A stretch of DNA of 64,000 bases from an uncultured Sulfitobacter sp. GTDB lineage: Bacteria > Pseudomonadota > Alphaproteobacteria > Rhodobacterales > Rhodobacteraceae. The stretch lies in contig NZ_CANMFS010000010.1 of NCBI RefSeq assembly GCF_947497275.1, positions 51,283 through 115,282 on the forward strand, read 5' to 3'. The translations under genes were made by a program, and so were the position numbers. The notes beneath the pieces were generated by a model. It worked only from the letters and a program-made list of their open reading frames with translations, was not told where the DNA came from and did no database searches. Positions 19,079 through 26,407 of this stretch are shown in pieces. Position 1 is the first letter of the stretch. Every line of letters begins with the position of its first letter.

Positions 19079-19498
19079 ATGAACATCGGAGACGTGGCCG
19101 ACCTTTCGGGCCTTCCCGCCAAAACTATCCGCTACTACGAAGACATCGGTCTCGTCGCACCCTTGCGCAGTTCAAATGGCTACCGCAGCTTTCGGCAAAG
19201 TGATGTTCACAAACTGGCCTTTCTTGGCCGCGCCCGCGCCTTGGGTTTTACCATCGAGGACTGCCGGAGCCTACTGAAGCTTTATGCCGACACCGAGCGC
19301 GCCAGCGCAGAGGTTAAGGAGATCGCCGAAGTGCACCTTGAGCGGATCGACGGCAAGATTGCGGAACTGACTGAGATGCGCGCGACGCTTTCGCATCTGG
19401 TAAAGGCTTGCGCGGGGGACCAGCGACCCGATTGCCCAATCCTAGCGGACTTGGCGATGGAGAATAAAGCGGATCCGGGGAAAAAGGCCTCAGGTTAG
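19079..19498 (+). CDS. cueR: Cu(I)-responsive MerR-family regulator
   Basis: A 139-aa DNA-binding activator. Winged-helix MerR N-terminus (GDVADLSGLPAKTIRYYE), long dimerisation helix, and metal-binding loop with C111 and C119 in CAGDQRPDC, the spacing of CueR, plus a Ser at position 76 as in monovalent-ion sensors. The start at 19079 follows an AAGGAG site; the longer frame overlaps copA. It is the only MerR-type gene in the window, and five matching promoters are present, so it probably controls the whole copper island and possibly itself through the copA promoter. Confidence 0.93.
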   Translation: MNIGDVADLSGLPAKTIRYYEDIGLVAPLRSSNGYRSFRQSDVHKLAFLGRARALGFTIEDCRSLLKLYADTERASAEVKEIAEVHLERIDGKIAELTEMRATLSHLVKACAGDQRPDCPILADLAMENKADPGKKASG

Positions 19499-19608
19499 GT
19501 CCGGTTTTTTGGCCGGATCAAGTTTTTGCTAAAAAGTAGTGGAACATTCCAGCGCGGGAAAGTGGTTCCATTTCTAAGCTATCAAATTTTCGAGACTGGA
19601 GGCCCCAA

Positions 19609-20478
19609 ATGAAATACGGACGCTTTTTCGCAATGATCGCCACTTCCACGGTGGTGATGTTCATTTTGATGTATTTCAACACCTATCTCTGGAGCCACAT
19701 CTTCTGGTCCGAAACACGCGCCTACATGGCGGTGCTGATGGGAGCCACGATGGCGATCATCATGCTGGGCTTCATGTTGTCGATGTATTCCAGCAAGGCG
19801 ATCAACGCCGCCATCTTCATCGGGGCCGCCGTGGCCTTCACGGGATCTCTCTGGTTGGTCCGCAGCCAAGTGACGGTCGGTGATACAAGCTACATGCGTG
19901 CGATGATCCCGCACCATTCCATTGCAATCATGACGTCCAGTCGAGCTGACATCTCAGACCCGCGGGTGCGCAAACTGGCCGATGAAATCATCTTTGCCCA
20001 AGACAAGGAAATCGCCGAGATGCGCTATCTGGTGAACGACATCGACGCGAACGGTGACGCCACCGATCAGGGTCGGGTCGGCTCGACCCCGATTGTCACC
20101 CTGGACGAGGCGCTGTCATCCGCCGAAATCGCCATCCTCGATCTGGAATTTCTGACCGGCGAGGACATCGCGCAGTTGTTTCCCAATGGAGCCGCATGCA
20201 CCTTCAGCTATACAACAACAAGCAAACCGGTGCTTGCAGCAGGGCAGATTGATGGCACCACGGCGGCACTGGCAAAGATCAGCGGCGATCTGGTGCGTCT
20301 GGATTCAACCGGCGGCAGCGCCACCCTGAGCACCGAAGGAATGGCTGTGACGCTGAGCGCGCCGGACGGCGCTGCAGCGCTGGAAGACAATAATAAAATG
20401 CAGGACGCCAACCTCGTTCTCAAACTCGATGCCGGACTGCGGGCAGGCTATCGCGGTTACTACGGCTGCGGTGCCTGA
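19609..20478 (+). CDS. DUF305 membrane protein
   Basis: A 289-aa protein with three N-terminal membrane helices (residues about 7-27, 38-60, 65-83) followed by a four-helix DUF305 domain containing the signature MIPHHSIAIMTS (about 104) and DEIIFAQDKEIAEM. The His pair and Met residues are thought to bind copper in such proteins, but function is not settled. The C-terminal third (from about 165) is a different, beta-rich extension with one CTFSY and a terminal YGCG, longer than usual for this family. A GGAGG site precedes the ATG. The gap after cueR contains a weak hairpin (TCCGG...CCGGA) and a TGGAAC...GTTCCA inverted repeat. Confidence 0.8.
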   Translation: MKYGRFFAMIATSTVVMFILMYFNTYLWSHIFWSETRAYMAVLMGATMAIIMLGFMLSMYSSKAINAAIFIGAAVAFTGSLWLVRSQVTVGDTSYMRAMIPHHSIAIMTSSRADISDPRVRKLADEIIFAQDKEIAEMRYLVNDIDANGDATDQGRVGSTPIVTLDEALSSAEIAILDLEFLTGEDIAQLFPNGAACTFSYTTTSKPVLAAGQIDGTTAALAKISGDLVRLDSTGGSATLSTEGMAVTLSAPDGAAALEDNNKMQDANLVLKLDAGLRAGYRGYYGCGA

Positions 20479-20495
20479 TCCTAAAAACGGAGAAC

Positions 20496-21266
20496 ATGAC
20501 TATGCCGAAAGACACATCTCAAACCGCCAAACTATACCGGATGGTGATGCCCGACCACCTGTGCCCCTATGGCCTCAAATCCAAGGATCTGCTGGAACGC
20601 CAGGGTTTCAATGTCGAGGATCACCCGCTGACCACCCGCGAGGAAACCGACGCCTTCATGAAAAAGCATGGCGTCGAGACCACGCCGCAAACCTGGATCG
20701 GCGACGAACGGATCGGCGGATATGACGACCTGCGGGTGCACTTCGGCATCGACAAACCGGAAAGCGAACGCTCGGACACGTCCTATCAGCCGGTGATCGC
20801 GATTTTCGCCGTCGCATTCTTGATGGCGCTCGGCCTGTCGTGGTACAGCTTTGAGTCCATCTTTACCCTGCGCATGCTGGAATGGTTCATCTCGATCTCG
20901 ATGTGTTTTCTGGCCGTGCAGAAACTGCAGGACGTCGAAAGCTTTTCGACGATGTTCCTCAACTACGACCTGTTGGCGCGCCGCTGGGTGCGCTACGGCA
21001 AGATCTATCCCTTCGGAGAGGCCTTTGCCGGCATCCTTATGGTCGCAGGCGCGCTCACCTGGCTTTCGGCACCCGTGGCCTTGTTTATCGGCACCGTAGG
21101 TGCGGTATCGGTCTTCAAGGCGGTCTACATCGACAAGCGCGAGTTGAAATGCGCCTGCGTCGGGGGCGATAGCAACGTGCCACTAGGGTTCGTCTCGCTC
21201 ACCGAGAACCTGATGATGATCGTCATGGGGGTCTGGATGCCGATCCGGGTCTACCTCATCGGCTGA
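20496..21266 (+). CDS. Glutaredoxin domain fused to a MauE/DoxX-type membrane domain
   Basis: A 256-aa protein. Residues about 10-85 form a glutaredoxin-like domain with a monothiol CPYG site (HLCPYGLKS) and the TPQTWIGDERIGGYDDL cis-Pro and GSH-binding region. Residues about 95-256 have four membrane helices resembling MauE/DoxX redox-associated proteins, with a C-x-C motif (ELKCACVGGDSNVPLG) facing the end of a helix. It probably moves reducing power or thiol electrons across the membrane. GGAG sits 5 nt before the ATG. Last gene of the plus-strand run from copA. Confidence 0.8.
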   Translation: MTMPKDTSQTAKLYRMVMPDHLCPYGLKSKDLLERQGFNVEDHPLTTREETDAFMKKHGVETTPQTWIGDERIGGYDDLRVHFGIDKPESERSDTSYQPVIAIFAVAFLMALGLSWYSFESIFTLRMLEWFISISMCFLAVQKLQDVESFSTMFLNYDLLARRWVRYGKIYPFGEAFAGILMVAGALTWLSAPVALFIGTVGAVSVFKAVYIDKRELKCACVGGDSNVPLGFVSLTENLMMIVMGVWMPIRVYLIG

Positions 21267-21369
21267 CGGCCTCGTGACCTCTACAATGGCGCGGCGTGTA
21301 TCACCTTCTCAAGTGGTGGAGGTGATCCCCACACAGCAGCCATCACACCGAGAGCTGGTTCGAGATGCG

Positions 21370-22110
21370 TCACCCGATCGTCGCGAGAAAGGGAAACGTC
21401 CCCAGCATCCAATAGGCAAACCGTGACAATTGCCCGGTCATGATGGCGGCCCCCATGATGATCATGGCAACGCCCGCACCCTTGTAGAGCCAGCGACCGG
21501 CGGTGCCGATCTGCTTGACCCGCGCGGCGATGGCATCGGTGAATAGCGCCGCAAGAAGGAAAGGCACGCCCAGCCCGGCGGAATAGATCGACAGCAGCCA
21601 AATGCCGTCCGACATGCCGCCGGAGGTCGAGCTGAGCGTCAGGATCGCGCCGAGGATCGGCCCGATGCAGGGGGTCCAGCCGAAGGCGAAGGCCAATCCC
21701 AGCACGTAAGCCCCAAGCGGACGGCCTCCGGGAATGTCGAGATTGAAGCGGGTATCCCGCGAAAATGCTTCCAAACGGAAGAGACCCAACATGACCAGCC
21801 CGAACAGAATGATGATCGCGCCACCCAGAAAGTTCAGCTCAATGCGCCATGTCAGAAGTAGCGATCCGAGCGCGCTGGCCCCGGCTCCGAGTGCGACGAA
21901 GACCGTCGAAAAGCCCAGAACGAAGCAGGCGCTTAGGCCCAGTGCCCCGGCGCGTGCCCGCAGATCGACAGACCGTGCCGTGCGCAGATCCGGCTGGCCC
22001 GCGATATAGGAGACATAGCCCGGCACCAGAGGCAGAACGCAGGGCGACAGAAACGAAATGGCCCCCGCCAGAAAGGCCGCGAAGATGCCAATGCCGGAAA
22101 TATCCATCAT
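21370..22110 (-). CDS. ccdA: CcdA-type thiol-electron transporter of cytochrome c biogenesis
   Basis: A 246-aa inner-membrane protein with six helices. It has the paired conserved sites SPCVLPLVPGY (about residue 22) and TPCIGPILG (about 140) typical of CcdA/DsbD-beta, which carry electrons from cytoplasmic thioredoxin to periplasmic acceptors. The ATG at 22110 overlaps the preceding stop as ATGA; an in-frame ATG follows immediately. Together with the two thioredoxin-like proteins upstream (24029-25134) it forms a reductive relay. Confidence 0.9.
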   Translation of the reverse strand: MMDISGIGIFAAFLAGAISFLSPCVLPLVPGYVSYIAGQPDLRTARSVDLRARAGALGLSACFVLGFSTVFVALGAGASALGSLLLTWRIELNFLGGAIIILFGLVMLGLFRLEAFSRDTRFNLDIPGGRPLGAYVLGLAFAFGWTPCIGPILGAILTLSSTSGGMSDGIWLLSIYSAGLGVPFLLAALFTDAIAARVKQIGTAGRWLYKGAGVAMIIMGAAIMTGQLSRFAYWMLGTFPFLATIG

Positions 22111-22598
22111 GCGTTTCGATTCGCGCTGAAGGGCCGCGATGCCCACCAGAACGCGACCAGCGGGATCACGATCCATTGCAGCACGGGCGACAGGCCCGCG
22201 TCGAGGATCGGAATGATCGGCATCAGGTCCGAATAGGCCCAGGCTGCACGGATCACGATGTTGAGCCATTCGCTGAACAGCGTGTATCCCAGCCCGAACA
22301 CGACTGTCAGGACCGTGATGGAACGACGCGTCGCAGCGACATGGGGCCATTCGCGTCCCGTCAGCATCAAGGCCAGCATTAGCGCGCTCATGGCGATCAG
22401 GATATCGCCACCCGTGCAATGGACGGCTGCGAAGATGATCTCACCCCAAGTGCCCTCGTTCCAGATCGTGTAGAGTGGCATATGCGCGAACTCCCAGATC
22501 AGATTGGCCGGAATGATCACCGAAAAATACCGACGCAGAGCTGTCAGGGAAATTCCGTCTGTCGAGGACAGCCTGACGCCAGTCGCGACGACACTCAT
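22107..22598 (-). CDS. Multi-helix membrane protein of unknown function
   Basis: A 163-aa protein with about five membrane helices (VIIPANLIWEFAHMPLYTIW, GGDILIAMSALMLALMLTG, TVLTVVFGLGYTLFSEWLNI, VLQWIVIPLVAFWW). Conserved-looking polar residues inside helices (E in LIWEFAHM, H and C in AAVHCTGGD, E in FSEWLN) could hold a metal or quinone. The ATG at 22598 overlaps the SCO gene stop and its stop overlaps the CcdA start, so it is tightly coupled to copper-maturation genes. I do not recognise a characterised family. Confidence 0.75.
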   Translation of the reverse strand: MSVVATGVRLSSTDGISLTALRRYFSVIIPANLIWEFAHMPLYTIWNEGTWGEIIFAAVHCTGGDILIAMSALMLALMLTGREWPHVAATRRSITVLTVVFGLGYTLFSEWLNIVIRAAWAYSDLMPIIPILDAGLSPVLQWIVIPLVAFWWASRPFSANRNA

Positions 22599-23290
22599 TG
22601 AAACACCCCTGTCACCCGGTCCCACCAGCTGGGCTCACGGCGTCGATGCTGGGCGTTGTTGATCAACTCACTGACATAGAGGATCAGGTTCACGTTCTTA
22701 AAATCCATGCCATGGAACTTTGCGGCGAACCGCCCGCCGATATCCACGACATGGGTGACCGCTCCGTGCATCATCATGTCGCTGTCGGCGGTCATCGTGA
22801 ACTCGAGTCCATAGTCCCGTGCCAGAAGGCGCGTCGCGTCATCAGCCTGATCGGGACGTTTGGTCAGAATGACCCAGTTGCTCGGATCGAGCCCATGCCG
22901 CCCCGCGTAGTCGCGCAGAACGTCCGGCGTATCATTCACCGGATCGGTCGTGATCGAGATGAACTGCACCAGATCCTTCAGCGGCCCATCGTTGATCGAA
23001 GCCTGAACCGCCGCGATCTTTTCCGCCTGGAGCGGGCAGACGTCCGGGCAATTGGCGTAGATGAAATGCAGGATGACCACCTTGTCGCTGAAATCCGACA
23101 GGCGCACGGGGTTCCCCTCGGAATCCAGCAACTCGAAACCCGGAGCCTGCGCTGCATCGATAGCCTGGAAGTACGGCTCCATCTCGAACATGCGCGCATC
23201 CAGGCTTTCCCCGGGATGATTGGCGAAGGCCGGGGAGGAGATGGTGGCCGCGATAGTCGCCAAGGCGGCGCGCCGTGTCAGTGCTGTCAA
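22595..23290 (-). CDS. SCO1/SenC-family copper chaperone
   Basis: A 231-aa periplasmic thioredoxin-fold protein that loads or reduces copper sites, classically CuA of cytochrome oxidase. The copper site is CPDVC (C81, C85) with the expected distal His in the DMMMHGAVTHVVD region. The start is taken as TTG at 23290 because it is preceded by GAGG at 9-nt spacing and gives a proper signal peptide (LTRRAALATIAATISSPAFA); no ATG fits. No CuA oxidase gene is in the window, so it may serve another copper protein here, such as the multicopper oxidases. Confidence 0.9.
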   Translation of the reverse strand: MTALTRRAALATIAATISSPAFANHPGESLDARMFEMEPYFQAIDAAQAPGFELLDSEGNPVRLSDFSDKVVILHFIYANCPDVCPLQAEKIAAVQASINDGPLKDLVQFISITTDPVNDTPDVLRDYAGRHGLDPSNWVILTKRPDQADDATRLLARDYGLEFTMTADSDMMMHGAVTHVVDIGGRFAAKFHGMDFKNVNLILYVSELINNAQHRRREPSWWDRVTGVFQ

Positions 23291-23308
23291 TTTTTATATC
23301 CTCACATT

Positions 23309-23344
23309 AAATGCCTGCCGATCCGTGGACCGACAGGCATTTTT
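23309..23344. terminator. Hairpin terminator between the SCO and Met-rich genes
   Basis: Perfect 9-bp arms AAATGCCTG and CAGGCATTT around a 16-nt loop that can itself pair partly. On the plus strand it is followed by a T run. It lies 7 bp after the stop of the minus-strand gene at 23352 and before the SCO start, so it should limit read-through into the SCO operon. Confidence 0.7.
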
Positions 23345-23351
23345 GGCAAAT

Positions 23352-23624
23352 CTAGCCGTCCGATTTTTCCGACGGCATCATGCCACCGTCCATTTTCTCG
23401 GTCATGGACGCCATCATCTCGGTGCAGGCTTCCATCATGGGTTTCATTTCGGCCATCATTTTCATCATGCCCATCATGTCTCCGTCCATCATGCCGCCTT
23501 GCATGGCGCCATCATTCTGCATCATTTCGCCCGTATCCGGCGTCGCCTGTTCCTGGGCGCTCACGGCGAATGCACTTGCGGCAAGGACCGTCGCAACGAC
23601 GAAAGTTGTAAAAGTTTTTCTCAT
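23352..23624 (-). CDS. Small periplasmic Met-rich protein
   Basis: A 90-aa protein with a signal peptide (TFVVATVLAASAFAVSA) and a mature chain in which about a quarter of residues are Met, clustered as MMDGDMMGMMKMMAEM and repeated MM pairs, plus a single Cys. Met clusters bind Cu(I) and Ag(I) in the oxidising periplasm, as in the Met motifs of CopC or the CusB/CusF pair. It probably buffers copper. An AAGGAG site precedes the ATG and it follows the small membrane protein gene by 40 bp. Confidence 0.75.
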   Translation of the reverse strand: MRKTFTTFVVATVLAASAFAVSAQEQATPDTGEMMQNDGAMQGGMMDGDMMGMMKMMAEMKPMMEACTEMMASMTEKMDGGMMPSEKSDG

Positions 23625-23664
23625 GGTTTTCTCCTTGGGTTGATTGTGTGGTTATCGAAAGAGC

Positions 23665-23946
23665 TCAGTCGGGAGACGCCCCCTCTGGCGATTTGGAGCA
23701 GCCCGTTCCGGATCCGCTCTTCATGCACAGACCGAGGCCGCACATCACAGCGCATGGGGCCAGCGAGACCAGAACAGGCGCGAGCCCGATCGCGGTGAGC
23801 CATCCCCAGTTCAGGGCCATGCCGCCCCCGATCAAGGTTGCCGCACCGACGAACAGCAATCGTCTGCGCGTCAGCCACCGGGGCCAGTTGCCAGCGCTTT
23901 CGATGTCGGCGGCACCCGCAATGTTGGAAGGTGATATGTCGGTCAT
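23665..23946 (-). CDS. Small two-helix membrane protein with Cys cluster
   Basis: A 93-aa protein with two hydrophobic segments (LLFVGAATLIGGGMALNWGWLTAIGLAPVLV) followed by Cys residues in APCAVMCGLGLC and a terminal GCSKS. It has its own MerR-type promoter 24 bp upstream of the ATG, so it is probably a dedicated member of the copper regulon. I do not recognise a named family; the conserved spacing of Cys residues at the membrane face suggests metal binding. Confidence 0.65.
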   Translation of the reverse strand: MTDISPSNIAGAADIESAGNWPRWLTRRRLLFVGAATLIGGGMALNWGWLTAIGLAPVLVSLAPCAVMCGLGLCMKSGSGTGCSKSPEGASPD

Positions 23947-23970
23947 TCGGCAAATCCTTTCGATGATTGA

Positions 23971-24001
23971 GAAATGGTTATTCCAGTGACTGGAAGGTCA
24001 A
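23971..24001 (-). promoter_or_regulatory. MerR/CueR-type promoter of the small Cys membrane protein operon
   Basis: On the minus strand TTGACC (24001-23996) and CATTTC (23976-23971) are spaced by 19 bp holding the near-perfect dyad TTCCAGTCACTGGAA. It is one of the best matches to a CueR site in the window. Confidence 0.85.
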
Positions 24002-24028
24002 GGGTGGGCGGACAGGTATTTTTGGATC

Positions 24029-24541
24029 TCATTCGATAAAACCCCGCAGGAACGATACCATCTCGGGATCATCCCATTCGGCCGGGCCGACCAGTCTCCC
24101 AAGCTCCCGGCCCTGCGCGTCGATAAGGATCGTTGTCGGCAGGCCGACAGTGCGCAGCGCGGTCATCGACAGCATGGTCTTGTCGACATACATCCTGAGA
24201 TTGGTGACACCGATCTCATCGTAGAAACGCCGCACGACGGGTGATCCGGCCCGGTCGATGGACAGGGCGACAACCTCGAAGCGGTCGCTCCCAAGTTCCG
24301 CCTGAAGCGCATCCAGTGTCGGCATCTCTTCGCGGCAGGGGACGCACCAGGTTGCCCAAACGTTCACGAGGATGACCTTGCCGCGAAAATCCTCCATGTC
24401 GCCGCGACTGCCGTCCTCGGTCAGGTAGCGCACATTGATCACCGGCTGCGGCGTGTCATGCAGCGCAAACCCCTGCGGCCCGGCGAAAGCCGCGCTGACG
24501 GACAGTGCCCAGGCGAGCAAGGCCGGTCTAAAATGTTTCAT
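24029..24541 (-). CDS. TlpA-like periplasmic thioredoxin
   Basis: A 170-aa protein with a signal peptide (LLAWALSVSAAFA) and a TlpA/ResA-type thioredoxin fold with WCVPC (C66, C69) and the cis-Pro loop in VGLPTTILID. It would reduce disulfides or apo-cytochrome/copper-site Cys residues using electrons from CcdA. The ATG at 24541 overlaps the previous stop as ATGA, so it is made together with the CcmG-like protein. A second thioredoxin of the same class next to it suggests distinct targets. Confidence 0.88.
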   Translation of the reverse strand: MKHFRPALLAWALSVSAAFAGPQGFALHDTPQPVINVRYLTEDGSRGDMEDFRGKVILVNVWATWCVPCREEMPTLDALQAELGSDRFEVVALSIDRAGSPVVRRFYDEIGVTNLRMYVDKTMLSMTALRTVGLPTTILIDAQGRELGRLVGPAEWDDPEMVSFLRGFIE

Positions 24542-25134
24542 GGCGTTGTCTCCTTGGCGGATTGAGATTTCAGACCACGGACGATCGGCAGCAGGGTGTC
24601 CTGCAAGATCGCCCGCGTGATCGGGCCGACATGGCGGTGGGCGATGGTGCCATCGCGCGCGATGATGTAGGTTTCGGGAACGCCGTAGACGCCCCATTCG
24701 ATGCCCGCGCGTCCGTCGATGTCGGCCCCGATGCGCGCATAGGGATCGCCCAGCTCGTCGAGCCAGGCGCGCGCCTGCTCGGGTGGGTCCTTGTAGTTGA
24801 TCCCGTAGAGTGGGACCTCGCCAGTCGCTGCCAATTCCATGAACAGCGGGTGTTCGGCACGGCAGGGCACGCACCAGGAGGCGAAGACGTTCACCAGCGA
24901 GACATGGCCAATCAGATCCTGCGTCGAAAGACCTTCCTCGCGGCCGAGCACCGTGGGCAGCGCGAATTCCGGCACAGGTTTGTCGAGAAGCGCCGACGGC
25001 AAGTCGTCTCCGCCCCTGAAAAGCCCCCACCCGAACAGGACCATGAGGGCAAACGCCAGCAGCGGCACCAGCACGAACCCGGAGATCTTGCACCGGGACA
25101 CGGAGCCGTTTTTGCTAACGACCTTTTGCGTCAC
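24538..25134 (-). CDS. CcmG/DsbE-like membrane-anchored thioredoxin
   Basis: A 198-aa protein with an N-terminal anchor (FVLVPLLAFALMVLFGWGLF) and a DsbE-like domain: VPEFALP, WCVPC (C88, C91), YGINYKD, and GVYGVPETYIIARDG, the signature of heme-ligation thioredoxins. The start is GTG at 25134, overlapping the cytochrome c stop as GTGA; the longer frame has no ribosome site and overlaps that gene. It probably keeps the CXXCH of the co-encoded cytochrome reduced, or a copper site. Confidence 0.87.
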   Translation of the reverse strand: MTQKVVSKNGSVSRCKISGFVLVPLLAFALMVLFGWGLFRGGDDLPSALLDKPVPEFALPTVLGREEGLSTQDLIGHVSLVNVFASWCVPCRAEHPLFMELAATGEVPLYGINYKDPPEQARAWLDELGDPYARIGADIDGRAGIEWGVYGVPETYIIARDGTIAHRHVGPITRAILQDTLLPIVRGLKSQSAKETTP

Positions 25135-25556
25135 GGTTGCGCCTGTTCGTCTGCGGCGGTGCGGCTTTCCTGCGCACCACGGATACGGTCGGGCCAAGTG
25201 CTCTTGATGTAATCTATGATCGCGGTGATCTCTTCGCCCGTCAGCACCCCGTCGAAACCGGGCATGTCGCTTTCGTAACCATTACCGACAATCGCCGCAG
25301 TTCCTCGCTTCACGATGTCTACAAGCACGCGGTCCGTATGGTGCCACGTATGACCTGAGGCGTCATGCGGCGGGGCAGGCAACCTGCCGTTCGCCAATCT
25401 TGATCGCCAATCAGGCTGCCCCTCCAGGTTTGCGCCATGGCAACTGGCACAATTCTCCTGATAGAGCCGCTCTCCTTGGAACAAGTCGGTCTGTGCCGAT
25501 ACGGGTATGACCGTTGCGGCGCACAGGCACATGGAAAGGCCAATGGTATTTTTCAC
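25131..25556 (-). CDS. Soluble periplasmic cytochrome c
   Basis: A 141-aa protein with a signal peptide ending at VSA-Q and one heme site CASCH (C36, C39, H40); the axial Met is probably in ESDMPGFDG. It resembles the cytochrome at 9326-9784 and, like it, sits near a multicopper oxidase. It heads the ATGA-coupled chain cytochrome - CcmG-like - TlpA-like, which suggests dedicated maturation or an electron path shared with copper oxidation. Confidence 0.87.
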   Translation of the reverse strand: MKNTIGLSMCLCAATVIPVSAQTDLFQGERLYQENCASCHGANLEGQPDWRSRLANGRLPAPPHDASGHTWHHTDRVLVDIVKRGTAAIVGNGYESDMPGFDGVLTGEEITAIIDYIKSTWPDRIRGAQESRTAADEQAQP

Positions 25557-25710
25557 TGCGATTCAATCTCCTTGTTGCGAGCCGCATACAGAACATCAAG
25601 TGTGCCAAAAGCGATGCCACGATAAGCTGGACGCAACGCGCCCAGACCAATCCGATCGACAGCGGGCTGCCTCCACTGCTGGTACCTTCGTTCCGCATGC
25701 CCGTGCATTT

Positions 25711-25854
25711 CTATTTGCCGCCATCCGAGCGGATGTATTTGACCAAGGCGATCGCTGCGAGCACCAGCACCCCCACGATCAACAACCAAACGAGTCCCAT
25801 CGCGATCATCATGCCACCACCCATCATTCCACCATCCATCATCATGCAATTCAT
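25711..25854 (-). CDS. 47-residue Met-rich single-helix membrane protein
   Basis: A short gene from the ATG at 25854 to the stop at 25711. Its N-terminus is nearly all Met and Gly (MNCMMMDGGMMGGGMM), then one strong membrane helix (GLVWLLIVGVLVLAAIALV) and a basic tail KYIRSDGGK. A frame this short would normally be missed, but the composition (Met cluster plus helix) and its position between the DUF411 and cytochrome genes support it. Small Met-rich helices are common in copper islands; the role is presumed copper binding at the membrane. Confidence 0.65.
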   Translation of the reverse strand: MNCMMMDGGMMGGGMMIAMGLVWLLIVGVLVLAAIALVKYIRSDGGK

Positions 25855-25911
25855 CCTTTGTTTTCCCTTGAAACCGCTCTGGCACGAGATCGCACCAAAA
25901 CGTGCAATTGA

Positions 25912-26367
25912 TCATTCGACCGCATAGACGGTCGGGTTCACACCTTCTTCGACGGAGTAAATCTTGAACGGTTCCTGTTTTGCGCCGCCCATACCCGGCG
26001 ACCCCATCGGCATGCCGGGAAGCGTCACACCGGCAATTTCGGGACGCTCTTCAAGCAACCTGTTGACGACATCGATCGGCACATGACCGCTGACGACGTA
26101 ATCTCCCAGAAAGGTCGTATGGCAGCCCTGAAAGTCGTCCGGGATCCCTGCATCGCGGCTGATCTGCGCCAGATCATGGGTCGGCTTCACCTCGACCGTG
26201 AAGCCATTCTTTCGGAGGTAGTCCGCATAGCTCTCGCAGCAGCCGCATTGCGGGTTCTTGTAGAGTGTGGCCTCTTGTGCTGCGGCAGGCGCGGCATTCA
26301 GGCTCAGGGCGAACACAGCGGCGGCACCTGCGGTGCCAAGACTGGCAAGTCCAATCATCTTTTTCAT
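25912..26367 (-). CDS. DUF411 periplasmic metal-binding protein (CopG-like)
   Basis: A 151-aa protein with a signal peptide (cleavage near AAA-Q) and the DUF411 thioredoxin-like fold marked by NPQCGCCESYADYL (C41, C43, C44), PDDFQGCHT and SGHVPIDVV. DUF411/CopG proteins bind copper through the CGCC site and may change its redox state. A GMPMGSPGMGG Met stretch follows. It lies 40 bp after the multicopper oxidase gene in the same direction. Confidence 0.88.
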   Translation of the reverse strand: MKKMIGLASLGTAGAAAVFALSLNAAPAAAQEATLYKNPQCGCCESYADYLRKNGFTVEVKPTHDLAQISRDAGIPDDFQGCHTTFLGDYVVSGHVPIDVVNRLLEERPEIAGVTLPGMPMGSPGMGGAKQEPFKIYSVEEGVNPTVYAVE

Positions 26368-26407
26368 ACGTTCTTTCCTTTCGTGGTTATCGATACGTGA
26401 GATTGTT

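Noticed and set aside
25553..25710. Possible extra small gene between the Met-rich helix and cytochrome c
   Set aside because: Two frames are open but neither has a ribosome site or typical composition.
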